A DNA stretch of 64,000 bases from Oceanihabitans sp. IOP_32 (GTDB lineage: Bacteria; Bacteroidota; Bacteroidia; Flavobacteriales; Flavobacteriaceae), in NCBI RefSeq assembly GCF_009498295.1, contig NZ_CP040813.1, positions 3,169,001-3,233,000 of the forward strand. Reading direction: 5' to 3'. The notes below the pieces were generated by a model, which saw only the letters and a list, made by a program, of their open reading frames with translations, was not told where the DNA came from and searched no databases. How positions within the stretch are numbered: position 1 is the stretch's first letter; every line of letters starts with the position of its first letter. Position numbers and translations under genes: made by a program. Below are positions 20,701-26,410 of this stretch, piece after piece.

Positions 20701-22628
20701 TTGTAACGGCAAGTGGCGGACAAGGGAGTAATTACTCCTATACCCTAAATACTTTAGCCCCAGTAGTGAGTAACTCTGGACCACAAGCTTCTAATGTATT
20801 TAACAACTTGGGTGCTGGCGAATACACAGTAACGGTGACCGATGGGTTTAATTGTTCAACAACATCAAACGTTATTACCATTACAGAACCTAGCGAGATA
20901 CAAGCCAGTTTAGTGGTTGCTTCAACACCAACTTGTTTAACAGAAGCGACACTTACTTTAACGGCATCAGGCGGAACAGCGCCGTATGAGTATAGTACAG
21001 ATGCTACATTTACAACATCTACATCTTTTACTTCATCTGCAACAATTCCTAATGCAACACCTGGCGTGTACCAGTATTATGTGCGAGATGCTAATGGTTG
21101 TATTGCTAATGTTTCGAATGAAATAACGATTGACCCTTTACCACCATTGGTAGTCAATTTAGATACCACCAATGCTACTATTAATTGTTTTGGAGAGAGC
21201 ACAGGTGTTATTATCGCTACGGCTGAAGGGGGCTTAGGGAATTACGTATATACCCTACAAGACGAAAACGGCGTAGATATTAGTCCGGCGCCAGTGCAAA
21301 CCAGTCCTGGGGTATTTACTAACCTGCCAGCAGGAACGTACCAAGTGTATGTGGTTAGCGACGATTGTGTTGAAACAAGCGCGCAGACCGTCATTACCCA
21401 GCCATTGCAACCACTACAGGCCAATCCTGTAGTAACCAATGTAATCTGTGCAGGCAGTAATAATGGAGCTATGGAAATTGTAGCCTCTGGGGGTACAGGC
21501 CAAATTAAATATGCCATTTCACCGCAATTAAATCAGTTTTTTGAAACACCAGTTTTCGAGAACTTAGCGCCTAGTACCTACCAAGCCATTGCACAAGATG
21601 AATTGGGTTGTTTTGTGTATTTCAGTTTTGATATTACTGAGCCCGCTCCAATAGCGATTTCGGTTACGCCAAATTCTATTGTACCAGAACTTTGTAGAGG
21701 CGACTTAAATGCGGCATTTAGTGTAGATGTTTCTGGAGGTGTGGCACCTTACAGTTATAGTTTAAATGCCTATGGCGGCCCTTATACTGCAGGAGCCGTA
21801 GGAGAAACTCAATTTAGTTTCTCGAACTTACCAGGTGGTAATCATGTGGTATATGTGCGAGATGCTAATGGTTGTGAGTCTGAATTAGAAGTCGTATTGC
21901 CAGAGTCGGTATATATAAACCCAATGGCTACTGTAGAGTATGGGTGTACTAATAATTTATCGACCAATAGTGTTGTGGTAACCACAGATGCCAGCGTAAA
22001 TCCTGCCGATTTAGAGTATGCTTTAAATGGCGGGCCTTATCAAGCCAGTAATGTATTTGTAAATGTTCCTCCTGGGTTAAATCACACTATAGAAGTGAGA
22101 CACGCCAATGGATGTTTACAAAGTACGGTAGGTTTCGATATAGAGGATTACCACCCACTGGTATTAACTATAGAAGAGGGTAATATGAATGAGGTTGTAA
22201 TAGTAACCTCAGGAGGAGCTGGCGGTAATGAATTTACTGTAAATGGAGAGTCTGTTGGAAATATCAACGCGTTCTATATTTACGAGTCTGGAGATTATAC
22301 CGTAACCGTAACCGATCGCTATGGTTGTGTAGCTACCGCCACTGGATATTTCGAATATATTGATGTTTGTATACCAAATTATTTTACACCTAATGGTGAC
22401 GGAAATCAAGATCTATGGGGGCCAGGCTGTACAGATCAGTACAAGGATCTCACCTTCGATATTTTCGATAGATATGGACGTAAAATTGTTAGTTTACGTG
22501 CTGGCGAAAAATGGGATGGAACCTATAATGGTGAAGAGCTACCTACCGGTGATTATTGGTATGTTGTTAAGCTCAATGATCCTAAAGACGATCGTGATTT
22601 TGTTGGTCATTTCACACTCTATAGATAA
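8781..22628 (+). CDS. sprB: Giant gliding adhesin SprB, 4615 residues, T9SS type B cargo
   Basis: SprB is the mobile cell-surface adhesin that moves along the cell during flavobacterial gliding. The signal peptide ends at AFSQ (about residue 25). Residues about 26-360 form an N-terminal domain with 'GLYWSAVAPGD' and 'GWSLYIVYEDP'. Residues 364-500 are DUF11-like (LTKTVEDLAGNDIGGQIVNLGDELYY in outline). From about 510 to 4510 are tens of SprB repeats of about 85 residues, each with one early Cys and a closing 'DANGC'-type Cys. A non-repeat domain of about 205 residues interrupts them at 1188-1393. The type B sorting domain starts at 'PNYFTPNGDGNQDLW' (about 4530) and runs to the end (FVGHFTLYR). 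F. johnsoniae SprB is about 6500 residues, so this one is shorter. sprF follows after nine bases. No frame break is seen. Confidence 0.97.
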   Translation: MKKTTYTNIALTALLILFGFQAFSQNYVPFTPRFNQDVKGDIVLIGNNILGPDNNAYNDNRTYNSNVNMQYIDIDGDPSTFSSSSADLEITNQDCYKIIHAGLYWSAVAPGDQPIDQVRFKGPSGGYFDITGTVIFNGNDLPNPDSIDGGNSFPYACYADVTSIVTGLTNNLGTYTVANVSSRLGRTSSYTPRNGTGNSAGWSLYIVYEDPTVTGKSITSFDGFSAISASNNPTLDVPVSGFRTVPAPIPVRARFAFAALEGDKRITGDRLLLNGVRLSSTDRPSNNFFNSTISQLSGLPVNDRDPNSTNTLGFDTGVIEVPNAGNSIINNDDTSAIVSLSSVQDTYFPYFYALAVDIIEPKIILTKTVEDLAGNDIGGQIVNLGDELYYVLRFQNTGNDDATNLTIRDVLPNNIVFNYPADIDVLPPGVSQSYDAANRELTFTVDNSVVEENDPYQEIRFKVTVVRTCSLLNNACDNQVVNQAFATYNGTLNPSFTITDDPSYDSNASCVLDPSPTNFIADIDCSFQEEVILCGASTVLTAGGGYDSYSWSTSPTGTPVIGTSQTLTVTEPGTYYVQNTATAPCQSIDQEFEVITFGYGVTNPMLPFADQIVVCPNDGKQLPNFFLCGTGDTRLIETNITDTSSIIWEKLDETSCDAVLDLDCANENASCIWNQVATGPNFLLDTAGQYRLTLNYTGGCFNQYYFNVYTNLVEPTVAHRDIYCTTPGEIVVGGVPSGYEYSIDGVNYQASNTFSITTPGNYPVFVRQIGVSPNPCIFPGEIVQIRERDFTATTNITQPLCHGDLGSVVLGANDVRAQYYFSIFQGATEINSVGPINANTYTFSNLNPGNYTVNISTDDGCTFSQSISIIDPPLLEVDSAITAPLTCEDGEITVTPRGGTPPYYYYVNSTTEVQVPTSLPIVIPVSTAGVYNITIVDYNNCTVSTTQTIVENPAPVFTISQTDILCYGENTGAIQFNVTNANGYTLEYSIDGGTTYSSNTTFSNLGYGDYEAIVRYTLAGAECFTTAQTITITQPYEALTATAGISELAGCGPSGEGRIRITNPQGGVPPYEYSFDNQTSWGPDNDAYVLPGTYTVYIRDDNGCIYPMENIVLDQEPPAPTIAVADPVFNCDGSGNTTVTVTNNGGPSYSYNYYIDGALNPNTADPTTFLNVPSGSHTITVEYTLLTVPTFSNLLYETFGYGDDTTSPGINTTYYCFERQVAATQCNGNPRINDGDYSVTSSIRSPFGAWINPTDHTPATSPPTPDGRFLVVNIGASIPTTATLYQKQINDIIPNRPIQVEFAAMNLLRPGNTQYDPNLTVALVDALGNEISSYSTGDIPKTGDWVEYPITPVTLDPGSNTSLTFVLRSNVQQVSGNDVAIDDIRVYQLPAICTTRVDFPFVVPSGNAFTASITGTSSVNCSGSADGTITIAAENFDPITGFQYSIDGGTTWNTQLTSPYTITGLSAQNYNLLIRNEDSVDNCEFSFTPTIAEPNALSVNVTNTEVTCLDGATITATATGGTPGYTFELIDATNTVTNFPNNGVLTGVAAGTYTVRATDALGCVDATTTFTLVAPVLPTASIDPSSDFCYDAGNAATLVVNASSGQPPYQYNINGGAFGTNNTFSNLTPGTYNIIVRDSYGCEVTLPPQIIAPQIAISTIVTKELDCTASPEAIITGTVSGGTIPYTYEVSIDGAGYTSFTPAGNPFTYTAASAGTYQFRVTDDLGCEVLSEVNTVDSIEYPTATTTVIDATCFGNADGSVQIIPSDGVGPYTYSFDGSAFSATALYSGLAAGTYAYQVRDAKDCVFSGSVTVGEPTQLTATASVTAFSCDASNAPQAAVVTIDVPTTGTAPYLYSFNGSGYTATNTLTVNDNGTDQTINYSVQDANGCTAGGSLIISRLDSPTDLTFAATAVTCSVTESTVTLTPTNGVGPLTYSIISPATATGNVSGASTGVFTNLAPDTYAFRVTDANGCYYTESFTVNPVSNITVSGVKLSDVLCFGDTTGAIEFNVSNATNFTYTINGGAATAGTFPINLTGLTDGSYTIVVTDTDTGCTATETISILEPTAALALSASATNVHCNDFESDITVTATDGTPNYTYAAVVSGAGPPLAANYSANNPIAVNTNLGADLVWDVYVRDANGCIALTTVTIAEDALPTVTVPSVPSNQCTVASGFTFTATGTGVAPLEYSINGGASYQSSPTFTVNAPGTYTVTIRDGNGCTATSATDVEVFAPLTASALLTQDLTCFPTPDASIDITVSGGNAPYSYEVSSDGGVTYTSITGSPFTTTIAGTYQFLITDANSCTIVTDPIVVNTPVNPSITAVAVSQAINCNAEETGALDITIDTTQGEAPFVINVNNDTTGTNYGTQTTGLAAGDYTITVTDAKGCIDTTTITITEPDPINFNLTNVEITCNNPGGSDLGSITVENVTGGTGPFTYYISNNFGDVIAGNPHNAPTGGDHTFTIIDYGIYTVNVVDANGCSLSQQITMASPPSDLDIVVTPTVVDCASGGTVTVEAISLLGSGNYAFGILEFNSAPYTTTWFGPDTPGGNIYTFTNLTPGVVYTFVVHDITTDCYFVKSADVAIPPASPLTSSVTANNVECQGENNGSVTFTIDNFDSTTTSVDYQIFRAFSNQPVGAIGTTPVTFGTPVTITTPSPGTLAPGQYYVQFTETGTGIYNGCESASVIFEITESARPLNLTASVVSNENCSALGVISAVASDGTGPYQYQILPDTDPAPTATSGGWGTSNTFNRSAGNYIVYALDAYACVAPSAAVTLTRDADPTIDPVPQQCFTGAPINITLTGTTFSPTGVTYSIGGAYQASPNFTITAAGTYSVSIRDANGCTATVPFVVEPPLLLDAVLDADLTCGAPATITLNPSGGTGTYTIYEESSDGGANYALLAGPTFNTTTAGTYIFRVTDSQGCQAVSNEIVVTPNTSPTLTHVQTNVSCNGGSDGSITLTPANGIAPYEFSIDGGATYQSSNVFSGLGAGTYNFIVRDAKNCTGTLAVTITEPPVLGGTGVLTQGLTCGAGNATQPALITITATGGTAPYTFSFDGVNYTSTNTYATTVAGTVTAYVRDANGCDIAAPITVNVPALSVPTDLTFAATAVTCINTSSDVTVTTTGGVGPLVYDIIAPATATGNTTGATTGVFTGLAPDTYVFRVTDDNGCTYEESHTVAPVTNITVSGTVVADVSCSGGNDGAVDFTVGQFAGTYSYVINSGTPVIGQTNTSINITGLSVGPQTIVVTDDVTGCTDTFTVDVREPAAVALTLVDNINANCNFGAQVTVQGSGGTAPYQYAFVLDGSAPTAADYSSNNTAVLDPATSADWDVWVLDSNGCNDMIDLVIATDSLPTFTVTGSPCISATNDFSFAVNVTSGVGPYEFSIGNGFQPSPNFTVNAAGTYTVTVRDVNGCTAAATYTIDEPIDLTLDPIDPSCSDDDGVITVTGFGGTGNYAYSISPNVGITLTGNAFSGVSSNINYTVTVEDTVTGCTNTAQVTLEPATPVIFTLSGENLTCNGSSDGVITVNLPATNDEPIYTYEIISGPSTAPAQTSNIFTGLPAGTYEIQVRSGKNCTNTGNVTLSEPAAINFDPLVVSQYGCTTDNTADYATITVNNVTGGSGIYRFEFIDGGTVVQDGPSNVYTEADFTGGTYTVNVYDDRGCTATSATAVINPFISLDRLNVVVDTEITCTNLEDITVTAITTGGTPANMEYTVEDVDGTTIGGVYSSTNTTGSFTGLDVGNYIITVDNLDTGCSIQTTHYVDNPNTFDLEIDNVVDVTCYNDNNGSVDITFVDLVVSGTNPDQAGPFAYTITDALGAFVTSGTAPNAGPITISNLEGGTYTVEATLVNTPFCTVTENFTITRPPTALSVIATQASSVTCDNNQGSIQAVATGGWSNVYEFQLMLGATEMEPYSSNSFFTGLAAGTYTVNVRDSEGCIASDTVILPATPPITVSAVPNTTLLACFGDTNASIVVTASGGQGSNYSYTLNTLAPVVSNSGPQASNVFNNLGAGEYTVTVTDGFNCSTTSNVITITEPSEIQASLVVASTPTCLTEATLTLTASGGTAPYEYSTDATFTTSTSFTSSATIPNATPGVYQYYVRDANGCIANVSNEITIDPLPPLVVNLDTTNATINCFGESTGVIIATAEGGLGNYVYTLQDENGVDISPAPVQTSPGVFTNLPAGTYQVYVVSDDCVETSAQTVITQPLQPLQANPVVTNVICAGSNNGAMEIVASGGTGQIKYAISPQLNQFFETPVFENLAPSTYQAIAQDELGCFVYFSFDITEPAPIAISVTPNSIVPELCRGDLNAAFSVDVSGGVAPYSYSLNAYGGPYTAGAVGETQFSFSNLPGGNHVVYVRDANGCESELEVVLPESVYINPMATVEYGCTNNLSTNSVVVTTDASVNPADLEYALNGGPYQASNVFVNVPPGLNHTIEVRHANGCLQSTVGFDIEDYHPLVLTIEEGNMNEVVIVTSGGAGGNEFTVNGESVGNINAFYIYESGDYTVTVTDRYGCVATATGYFEYIDVCIPNYFTPNGDGNQDLWGPGCTDQYKDLTFDIFDRYGRKIVSLRAGEKWDGTYNGEELPTGDYWYVVKLNDPKDDRDFVGHFTLYR
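12344..12960 (+). other. Non-repeat domain embedded in the SprB repeats
   Basis: Residues about 1188-1393 of SprB break the repeat rhythm. They read 'LLYETFGYGDDTTSPG', 'PDGRFLVVN', 'GDWVEYPITPVTLDPG' and 'VAIDDIRVYQLP'. The pattern (opening FG.G, central DGRFLVVN, closing DDIRV) is that of a jelly-roll, carbohydrate-binding or MAM-like beta-sandwich. A ligand-binding tip is possible but not shown. Confidence 0.6.
13030..20640 (+). repeat. Higher-order 14-module repeat within sprB
   Basis: Module signatures recur in the same order with a period of about 3.54 kb. The first-module cysteine codons lie at 13041, 16584 and 20121 (spacings 3543 and 3537). Copy A (about 13030-16570) and copy B (about 16570-20110) each hold 14 SprB modules, and copy C keeps two recognisable ones. 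The best-conserved pair shares PTDLTFAATAVTC at 14487 and 18078, and another shares 'NVTGG(T/S)G' at 16062 and 19626. The copies are diverged, so the block duplication is old. Confidence 0.85.
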
Positions 22629-22637
22629 TATCTGAAA

Positions 22638-23624
22638 ATGAATAAAATGAAAAAACTACTTATATATCTGTTCTTTGCTACTGTTACTTATAGTTATAGT
22701 CAAGAATTTAATCTACCTGTGTTTACCCAATATTTGGCTGATAATCCTTTTGTGGTTTCGCCGGCTTATGCGGGTATTGGCGATAATTTAAGAATACGAG
22801 CTAATGGTTTAACACAATGGGTTGGCATTAAAGGGGCGCCAGATAACCAGTCCCTTTATGCCGATATAAGAATTGCTAATCGCTCGGGTGTTGGCGTATC
22901 TTTATACAATGATAGTAATGGGAATACGAAGCAAACTGGGGCTAAGTTTTCTTTTGCACATCACCTTGTTTTAGATACGAGAACAGAACAATTTTTATCC
23001 TTTGGTATTTCGTACAACCTGAACAGTTTTAGAATTGATATCGATAAATTTAATACTACCATCGAATACCCTATCGTAGATCCTTATGTTATTAATGATA
23101 GGCGCAGTACCAACCATAACTTTGATATTAGTGCGCTTTATAGAATTAAAGGTTTATTTGTGAGTTTTAATGCTAATAATATTTTAGATAAAAATATTGA
23201 TGAAACCATTAGAAGATTGGAGCCGAATTTAATCTCTAATTATCAAGTGTACGCCGGATATACCATACCTGGCCCTAAAAAGACGGGAATAGAGTATGAG
23301 CCCTCTGTATTTTATCAATTATTTGCTAGTGATAAACGCTCGGCTACCGATATCAATTTTAAATTTCGAAAACACAGCAGAAATTTCGATTATTATTGGG
23401 CGGGTATTTCTTATCGTTTTCTTAACGATCAATTTTTCAAGCCCCTTAATGTGGGGCCTATGGCTGGTTTTAAGAAGTCGCAGTTTTATTTCGGATATTC
23501 TTACCAGTTAACCATTAACGATATTGCCAGATATAATTCGGGGACACATATGATTACTATAGGTATAGACTTTTTTAATAATATTAGTAACTGTCCGTGT
23601 ACACAAACGCAAATTAAGTTTTAG
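22638..23624 (+). CDS. sprF: SprF, PorP/SprF family outer-membrane protein
   Basis: This 328-residue PorP/SprF protein has a signal peptide (ends YSYSQ). Family landmarks are 'FTQYLADNPFVVSPAYAGIGDNLRIRA' in outline, 'TQWVGIKGAPDNQS', 'GVGVSLYNDSNG' and the C-terminal 'FYFGYSYQLTINDIARYNSGTHMITIG'. In F. johnsoniae SprF is needed for secretion of SprB to the surface, probably as its dedicated outer-membrane partner next to the T9SS pore. The gene starts nine bases after the sprB stop, so the two are co-transcribed. Its last 11 bases overlap the convergent phosphatase gene. Confidence 0.93.
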   Translation: MNKMKKLLIYLFFATVTYSYSQEFNLPVFTQYLADNPFVVSPAYAGIGDNLRIRANGLTQWVGIKGAPDNQSLYADIRIANRSGVGVSLYNDSNGNTKQTGAKFSFAHHLVLDTRTEQFLSFGISYNLNSFRIDIDKFNTTIEYPIVDPYVINDRRSTNHNFDISALYRIKGLFVSFNANNILDKNIDETIRRLEPNLISNYQVYAGYTIPGPKKTGIEYEPSVFYQLFASDKRSATDINFKFRKHSRNFDYYWAGISYRFLNDQFFKPLNVGPMAGFKKSQFYFGYSYQLTINDIARYNSGTHMITIGIDFFNNISNCPCTQTQIKF

Positions 23625-24360
23625 AAAACACACGACAAGTATTTTTAATAATAATAGGAAGCTTTCTAGCCAAACTCTTATTTAGAGTGATGTTAGAAAG
23701 CTTTTTTATATGCGTCTCGTTGTGTGTATCTGTAGCCACAAAGTCTATTAATTCTTCTTCAATTAAATAATGCGCCATTTTCTCTACATGATTGCCATAA
23801 TGGTCTGTTAACGACAGAAAATTCAGTTGAAAAAGACAGCCTAACTGTTTTAGTCTGTGGTAATATGTTTTAGAGTCATGATAAAAAGTATAACGCTCTG
23901 GGTGTGCTAAAATGGGCACATAGCCTTTTGTTTTAATTTTAGATATAATGTCTTCTAAATTAATTGGCGCCTGAAAATGAGACATCTCAATTAATATATA
24001 ATTATCTTTTACTGTAAATAGTTCTTGTGCTTCTAATTGTTCTAAAAATTGAGCATCTAACATATACTCTGCGGCATAATTTAAAGTTACGTTAGACACC
24101 AAATTAGGATCCATAGCCCGTATTACATTTTGGTAGGCCTCATCAATAGTCTCTTTGGTATTCTCGTAAACACCCTGCATAATATGCGGTGTCGCTGTAA
24201 ATTGTTTAACACCTAATGCTTCTAAGCTTTTTATAAGATGAATAGATTCTGATACCTGTTTTGCCCCATCATCAATGCCAGGTAAAATATGAGAATGTAT
24301 ATCGACGAAACCCTCTAAAGAATCCCTAAGGAATATTTTTTTATTAAAAATTTGGAACAT
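23614..24360 (-). CDS. CpsB/YwqE-type PHP-domain tyrosine phosphatase
   Basis: The PHP metal-binding signature appears as 'DIHSHILPGIDDGAK' near residue 20, followed by 'TPHIM', 'HPERY' and 'ATDTHNE'. These residues bind the metal cluster in CpsB/YwqE manganese-dependent phosphotyrosine phosphatases, which control capsule or exopolysaccharide synthesis by dephosphorylating Wzc-type kinases. I start at the ATG at 24358-24360, giving 248 residues, the usual family length; an upstream in-frame ATG at 24444 would add 28 non-conserved residues. No polysaccharide gene is adjacent, so its substrate is unknown. It is convergent with sprF. Confidence 0.85.
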   Translation of the reverse strand: MFQIFNKKIFLRDSLEGFVDIHSHILPGIDDGAKQVSESIHLIKSLEALGVKQFTATPHIMQGVYENTKETIDEAYQNVIRAMDPNLVSNVTLNYAAEYMLDAQFLEQLEAQELFTVKDNYILIEMSHFQAPINLEDIISKIKTKGYVPILAHPERYTFYHDSKTYYHRLKQLGCLFQLNFLSLTDHYGNHVEKMAHYLIEEELIDFVATDTHNETHIKKLSNITLNKSLARKLPIIIKNTCRVFSKT

Positions 24361-24682
24361 GAATATAAATAGGTATAAAGTAAAACAAATAAAACTACTG
24401 CGCTTCTTTGGTCTCAAAAATAATAGATTCTTTGGCATTACCAACTATAACGATACCTAAATCGTTTATTTAAATATGGTCGTTATCAAAATGAATTATA
24501 GTCTACCATAATTTACAACTTATTTTAACGAAATTAGAGCATCCTGCGCTTTTATCTTATAAGCTTTTTGGGGTTCATTTATCACGTTATTGTATTTATG
24601 GTCCCTTAAATGTCATAAAGCTATAAATTAGCAACTTATGATGACATCTTTACACTGTTACGAAAACAAATATTTATTTTTA

Positions 24683-24772
24683 TTCCGCGTAAATCTTCGT
24701 AATCTACGGGATAATTCTCCCTTATCTAAAATCTGTTTTCCCGCTGATTTCGCAGACGAACGCAGATTTTTT
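24683..24772. repeat. Palindromic repeat copy R1 (divergent arrangement)
   Basis: A reverse half (ccgcgtaaatcttcgtaatc..., from 24683) and a forward half (cccgctgatttcgcagacga..., from 24740) lie about 25 bases apart. This is the same family found repeatedly at 30.5-35.7 kb. The element lies in the gap between the phosphatase gene and the DUF5706 gene. Confidence 0.75.
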
Positions 24773-24981
24773 CGTCGTATGGCGAAAAAAGGATATACAG
24801 TCGTATTTCAAGGTACGAAGCTAACGAGAAATCTTTCTGTTAAAATTTTTAATACTTTTGAAGATGGTATTACTAAAAAGCTAGTAAGCTAGAAGTCGGG
24901 TATACCAAAACCCTGGATTGATTTTTCGTTTTGAACTATTATGGTTGGGAATCCTTTTAGAATAGACCTTATGTTTTAATA

Positions 24982-25551
24982 TTACATACTTAAAAGAACA
25001 TAAATAATAGTGATGATTAAACCCAATAAAAACACAAATACAGAATAGAGTAGTAGTGTCTGTTTTTTAGAAATTACTAAGCCTAAAAAATACAGATCGT
25101 TTATCAGTTCATTATAAATGGCATGACCTGTATTCATTATTCGCTGAAACTCTTCTCTGAACTCTATTAGACTCTGTTTCGAAAAATTGTCGGCATATAA
25201 TGTGCCTTTATAACCACTCTGTTTGAAACTTTTCCCTAAATAACGATGTGGAAGCATGCTAAACAAAGCAAAGACCATAGATAACATACTGCTTACAACT
25301 AGTATTTTGGTGCCTAAGTCTATAGTTAAGGTTTTACTGCTTTTGTCTATAAAATGAATGCCAAATAGTAGTGATGTAATTATAGAGTTTACGGTTAGAA
25401 TAATTCTCGCTTTATTATCCACCATTCTCAAAAGATTATAATGGTTTCTAGAGAGTGTTCTAAAAAGCGTTTGCACACCTCTGGAATCGTAGCGTTCTAA
25501 TTTTTCTTGGCTTAGACTGAAGCTACTGTTTTTTTTATCGCCTTTTTTCAT
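24982..25551 (-). CDS. Pycsar-effector-like membrane protein (DUF5706)
   Basis: This 189-residue protein has three predicted membrane segments (about 50-71, 82-103, 165-188) and the DUF5706/PycTM pattern: 'MVDNKARIILTVNSIITSLL', a central loop with 'FREEFQRIMNTGHAIYNELINDLYFLG' and a closing 'SKKQTLLLYSVFVFLLGL'. In Pycsar antiphage systems such proteins are activated by cyclic pyrimidine nucleotides and damage the inner membrane. No nucleotidyl or adenylyl cyclase gene is adjacent. It starts five bases after the ATP-cone nuclease gene, so the two are co-expressed. The membrane location is well supported, while the defence role is inferred from the family. Confidence 0.75.
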   Translation of the reverse strand: MKKGDKKNSSFSLSQEKLERYDSRGVQTLFRTLSRNHYNLLRMVDNKARIILTVNSIITSLLFGIHFIDKSSKTLTIDLGTKILVVSSMLSMVFALFSMLPHRYLGKSFKQSGYKGTLYADNFSKQSLIEFREEFQRIMNTGHAIYNELINDLYFLGLVISKKQTLLLYSVFVFLLGLIITIIYVLLSM

Positions 25552-25556
25552 AATAA

Positions 25557-26396
25557 TTAAATTCTACATAATTGTCTTACTTCATCTAAAACACGTTTAA
25601 TCCTTTTATCTGAAATTCCCATATTTTTCATCGCATTGGAAGCCTTGATTAGCTCCTTAACCAAAACAACATCTTTCTCAATAAGTTGGTGTTTTTCTTT
25701 TTTGGTTAATGTGGTTAAAGTGGTAACAGGATATAAAGCTAAGGAATCAATATTTGCTTTTAAACCGTTATTTTTTGGGTAATCCCAACTTAACAAAGTC
25801 AAACCTATACATTTCCCATAATTAATAGCATCTTTAGTAAATCTGGTATTGGTTACCAACCAACCTTGTTTTAAATGTGTTTTGTTGTTTGGGTCTGCAT
25901 TCCATTGTTTCTGTACATCCAAAAATCTGGAGTTAATATATAAAGGTACTTGTACATTGCTTGCCCCTCTAGCATCCGAATGAAATTTACATTCTATGGC
26001 ATATGAAAACTCATCTTTTTCGGCAAGAACATCAATCTCGTGAGTGACACATTCACCATTTAAAATAACACCTACTTTGGTTTTATATCCTTTTTCTTTT
26101 AAGAGCGCACCTATCAATCGCTCAAATGGGTAACCTGTAGGACCTAAATCTAAAATGGCTCGTTTTAAACTGTAACGGGAAGCCGAGATTCTATTGTGTT
26201 TTTTCAATAAGGCAAAAGCTTTTTTGTATATGTCATTGGAAGACATCCCATCGTAAATATCGGGTTGAATTCTATTTATTATAGTTTCAATGACGTCTTT
26301 TGATGCTCCTGTAGATTTAAGGGATTGTCTTAATTTTTCAAATGAAAAAAGCTCAATCTCATCATTGATTTTTTTAATATAAATTTGTTTTTCCAT
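25557..26396 (-). CDS. ATP-cone domain fused to Mrr-like restriction endonuclease
   Basis: Residues about 1-85 match an ATP-cone (FSFEKLRQSLKSTGAS.., then 'SNDIYKKAFALLKKHNRISASRYSLKRAI'), the nucleotide-sensing fold of ribonucleotide reductase and NrdR. Residues about 90-210 are a PD-(D/E)XK Mrr-like nuclease: 'GYPFERLIGALLKEKGYKTK', then 'EIDVLAEKDEFSYAIECKFH' with Asp and Glu-x-Lys as the catalytic set, then a 'WLVTNTRFTKDAINYG' strand. The last 70 residues are helical. The family is known but poorly studied; cleavage of foreign or modified DNA under nucleotide control is an inference. It lies 14 bases downstream of the OMPLA-like gene and five bases upstream of the DUF5706 gene. Confidence 0.75.
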   Translation of the reverse strand: MEKQIYIKKINDEIELFSFEKLRQSLKSTGASKDVIETIINRIQPDIYDGMSSNDIYKKAFALLKKHNRISASRYSLKRAILDLGPTGYPFERLIGALLKEKGYKTKVGVILNGECVTHEIDVLAEKDEFSYAIECKFHSDARGASNVQVPLYINSRFLDVQKQWNADPNNKTHLKQGWLVTNTRFTKDAINYGKCIGLTLLSWDYPKNNGLKANIDSLALYPVTTLTTLTKKEKHQLIEKDVVLVKELIKASNAMKNMGISDKRIKRVLDEVRQLCRI

Positions 26397-26410
26397 ATTA
26401 TTTTATTGAT

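Noticed and set aside
9401-22409. Many open frames antisense or shifted within sprB
   Set aside because: They arise from Thr/Val/Gly-rich repeat codons in the other frames; none has a plausible family or signal, and sprB itself is unbroken.
24638-24892. 84-codon plus-strand frame
   Set aside because: It runs straight through palindromic repeat R1, its sequence there is the translated repeat, and no family resemblance was seen.
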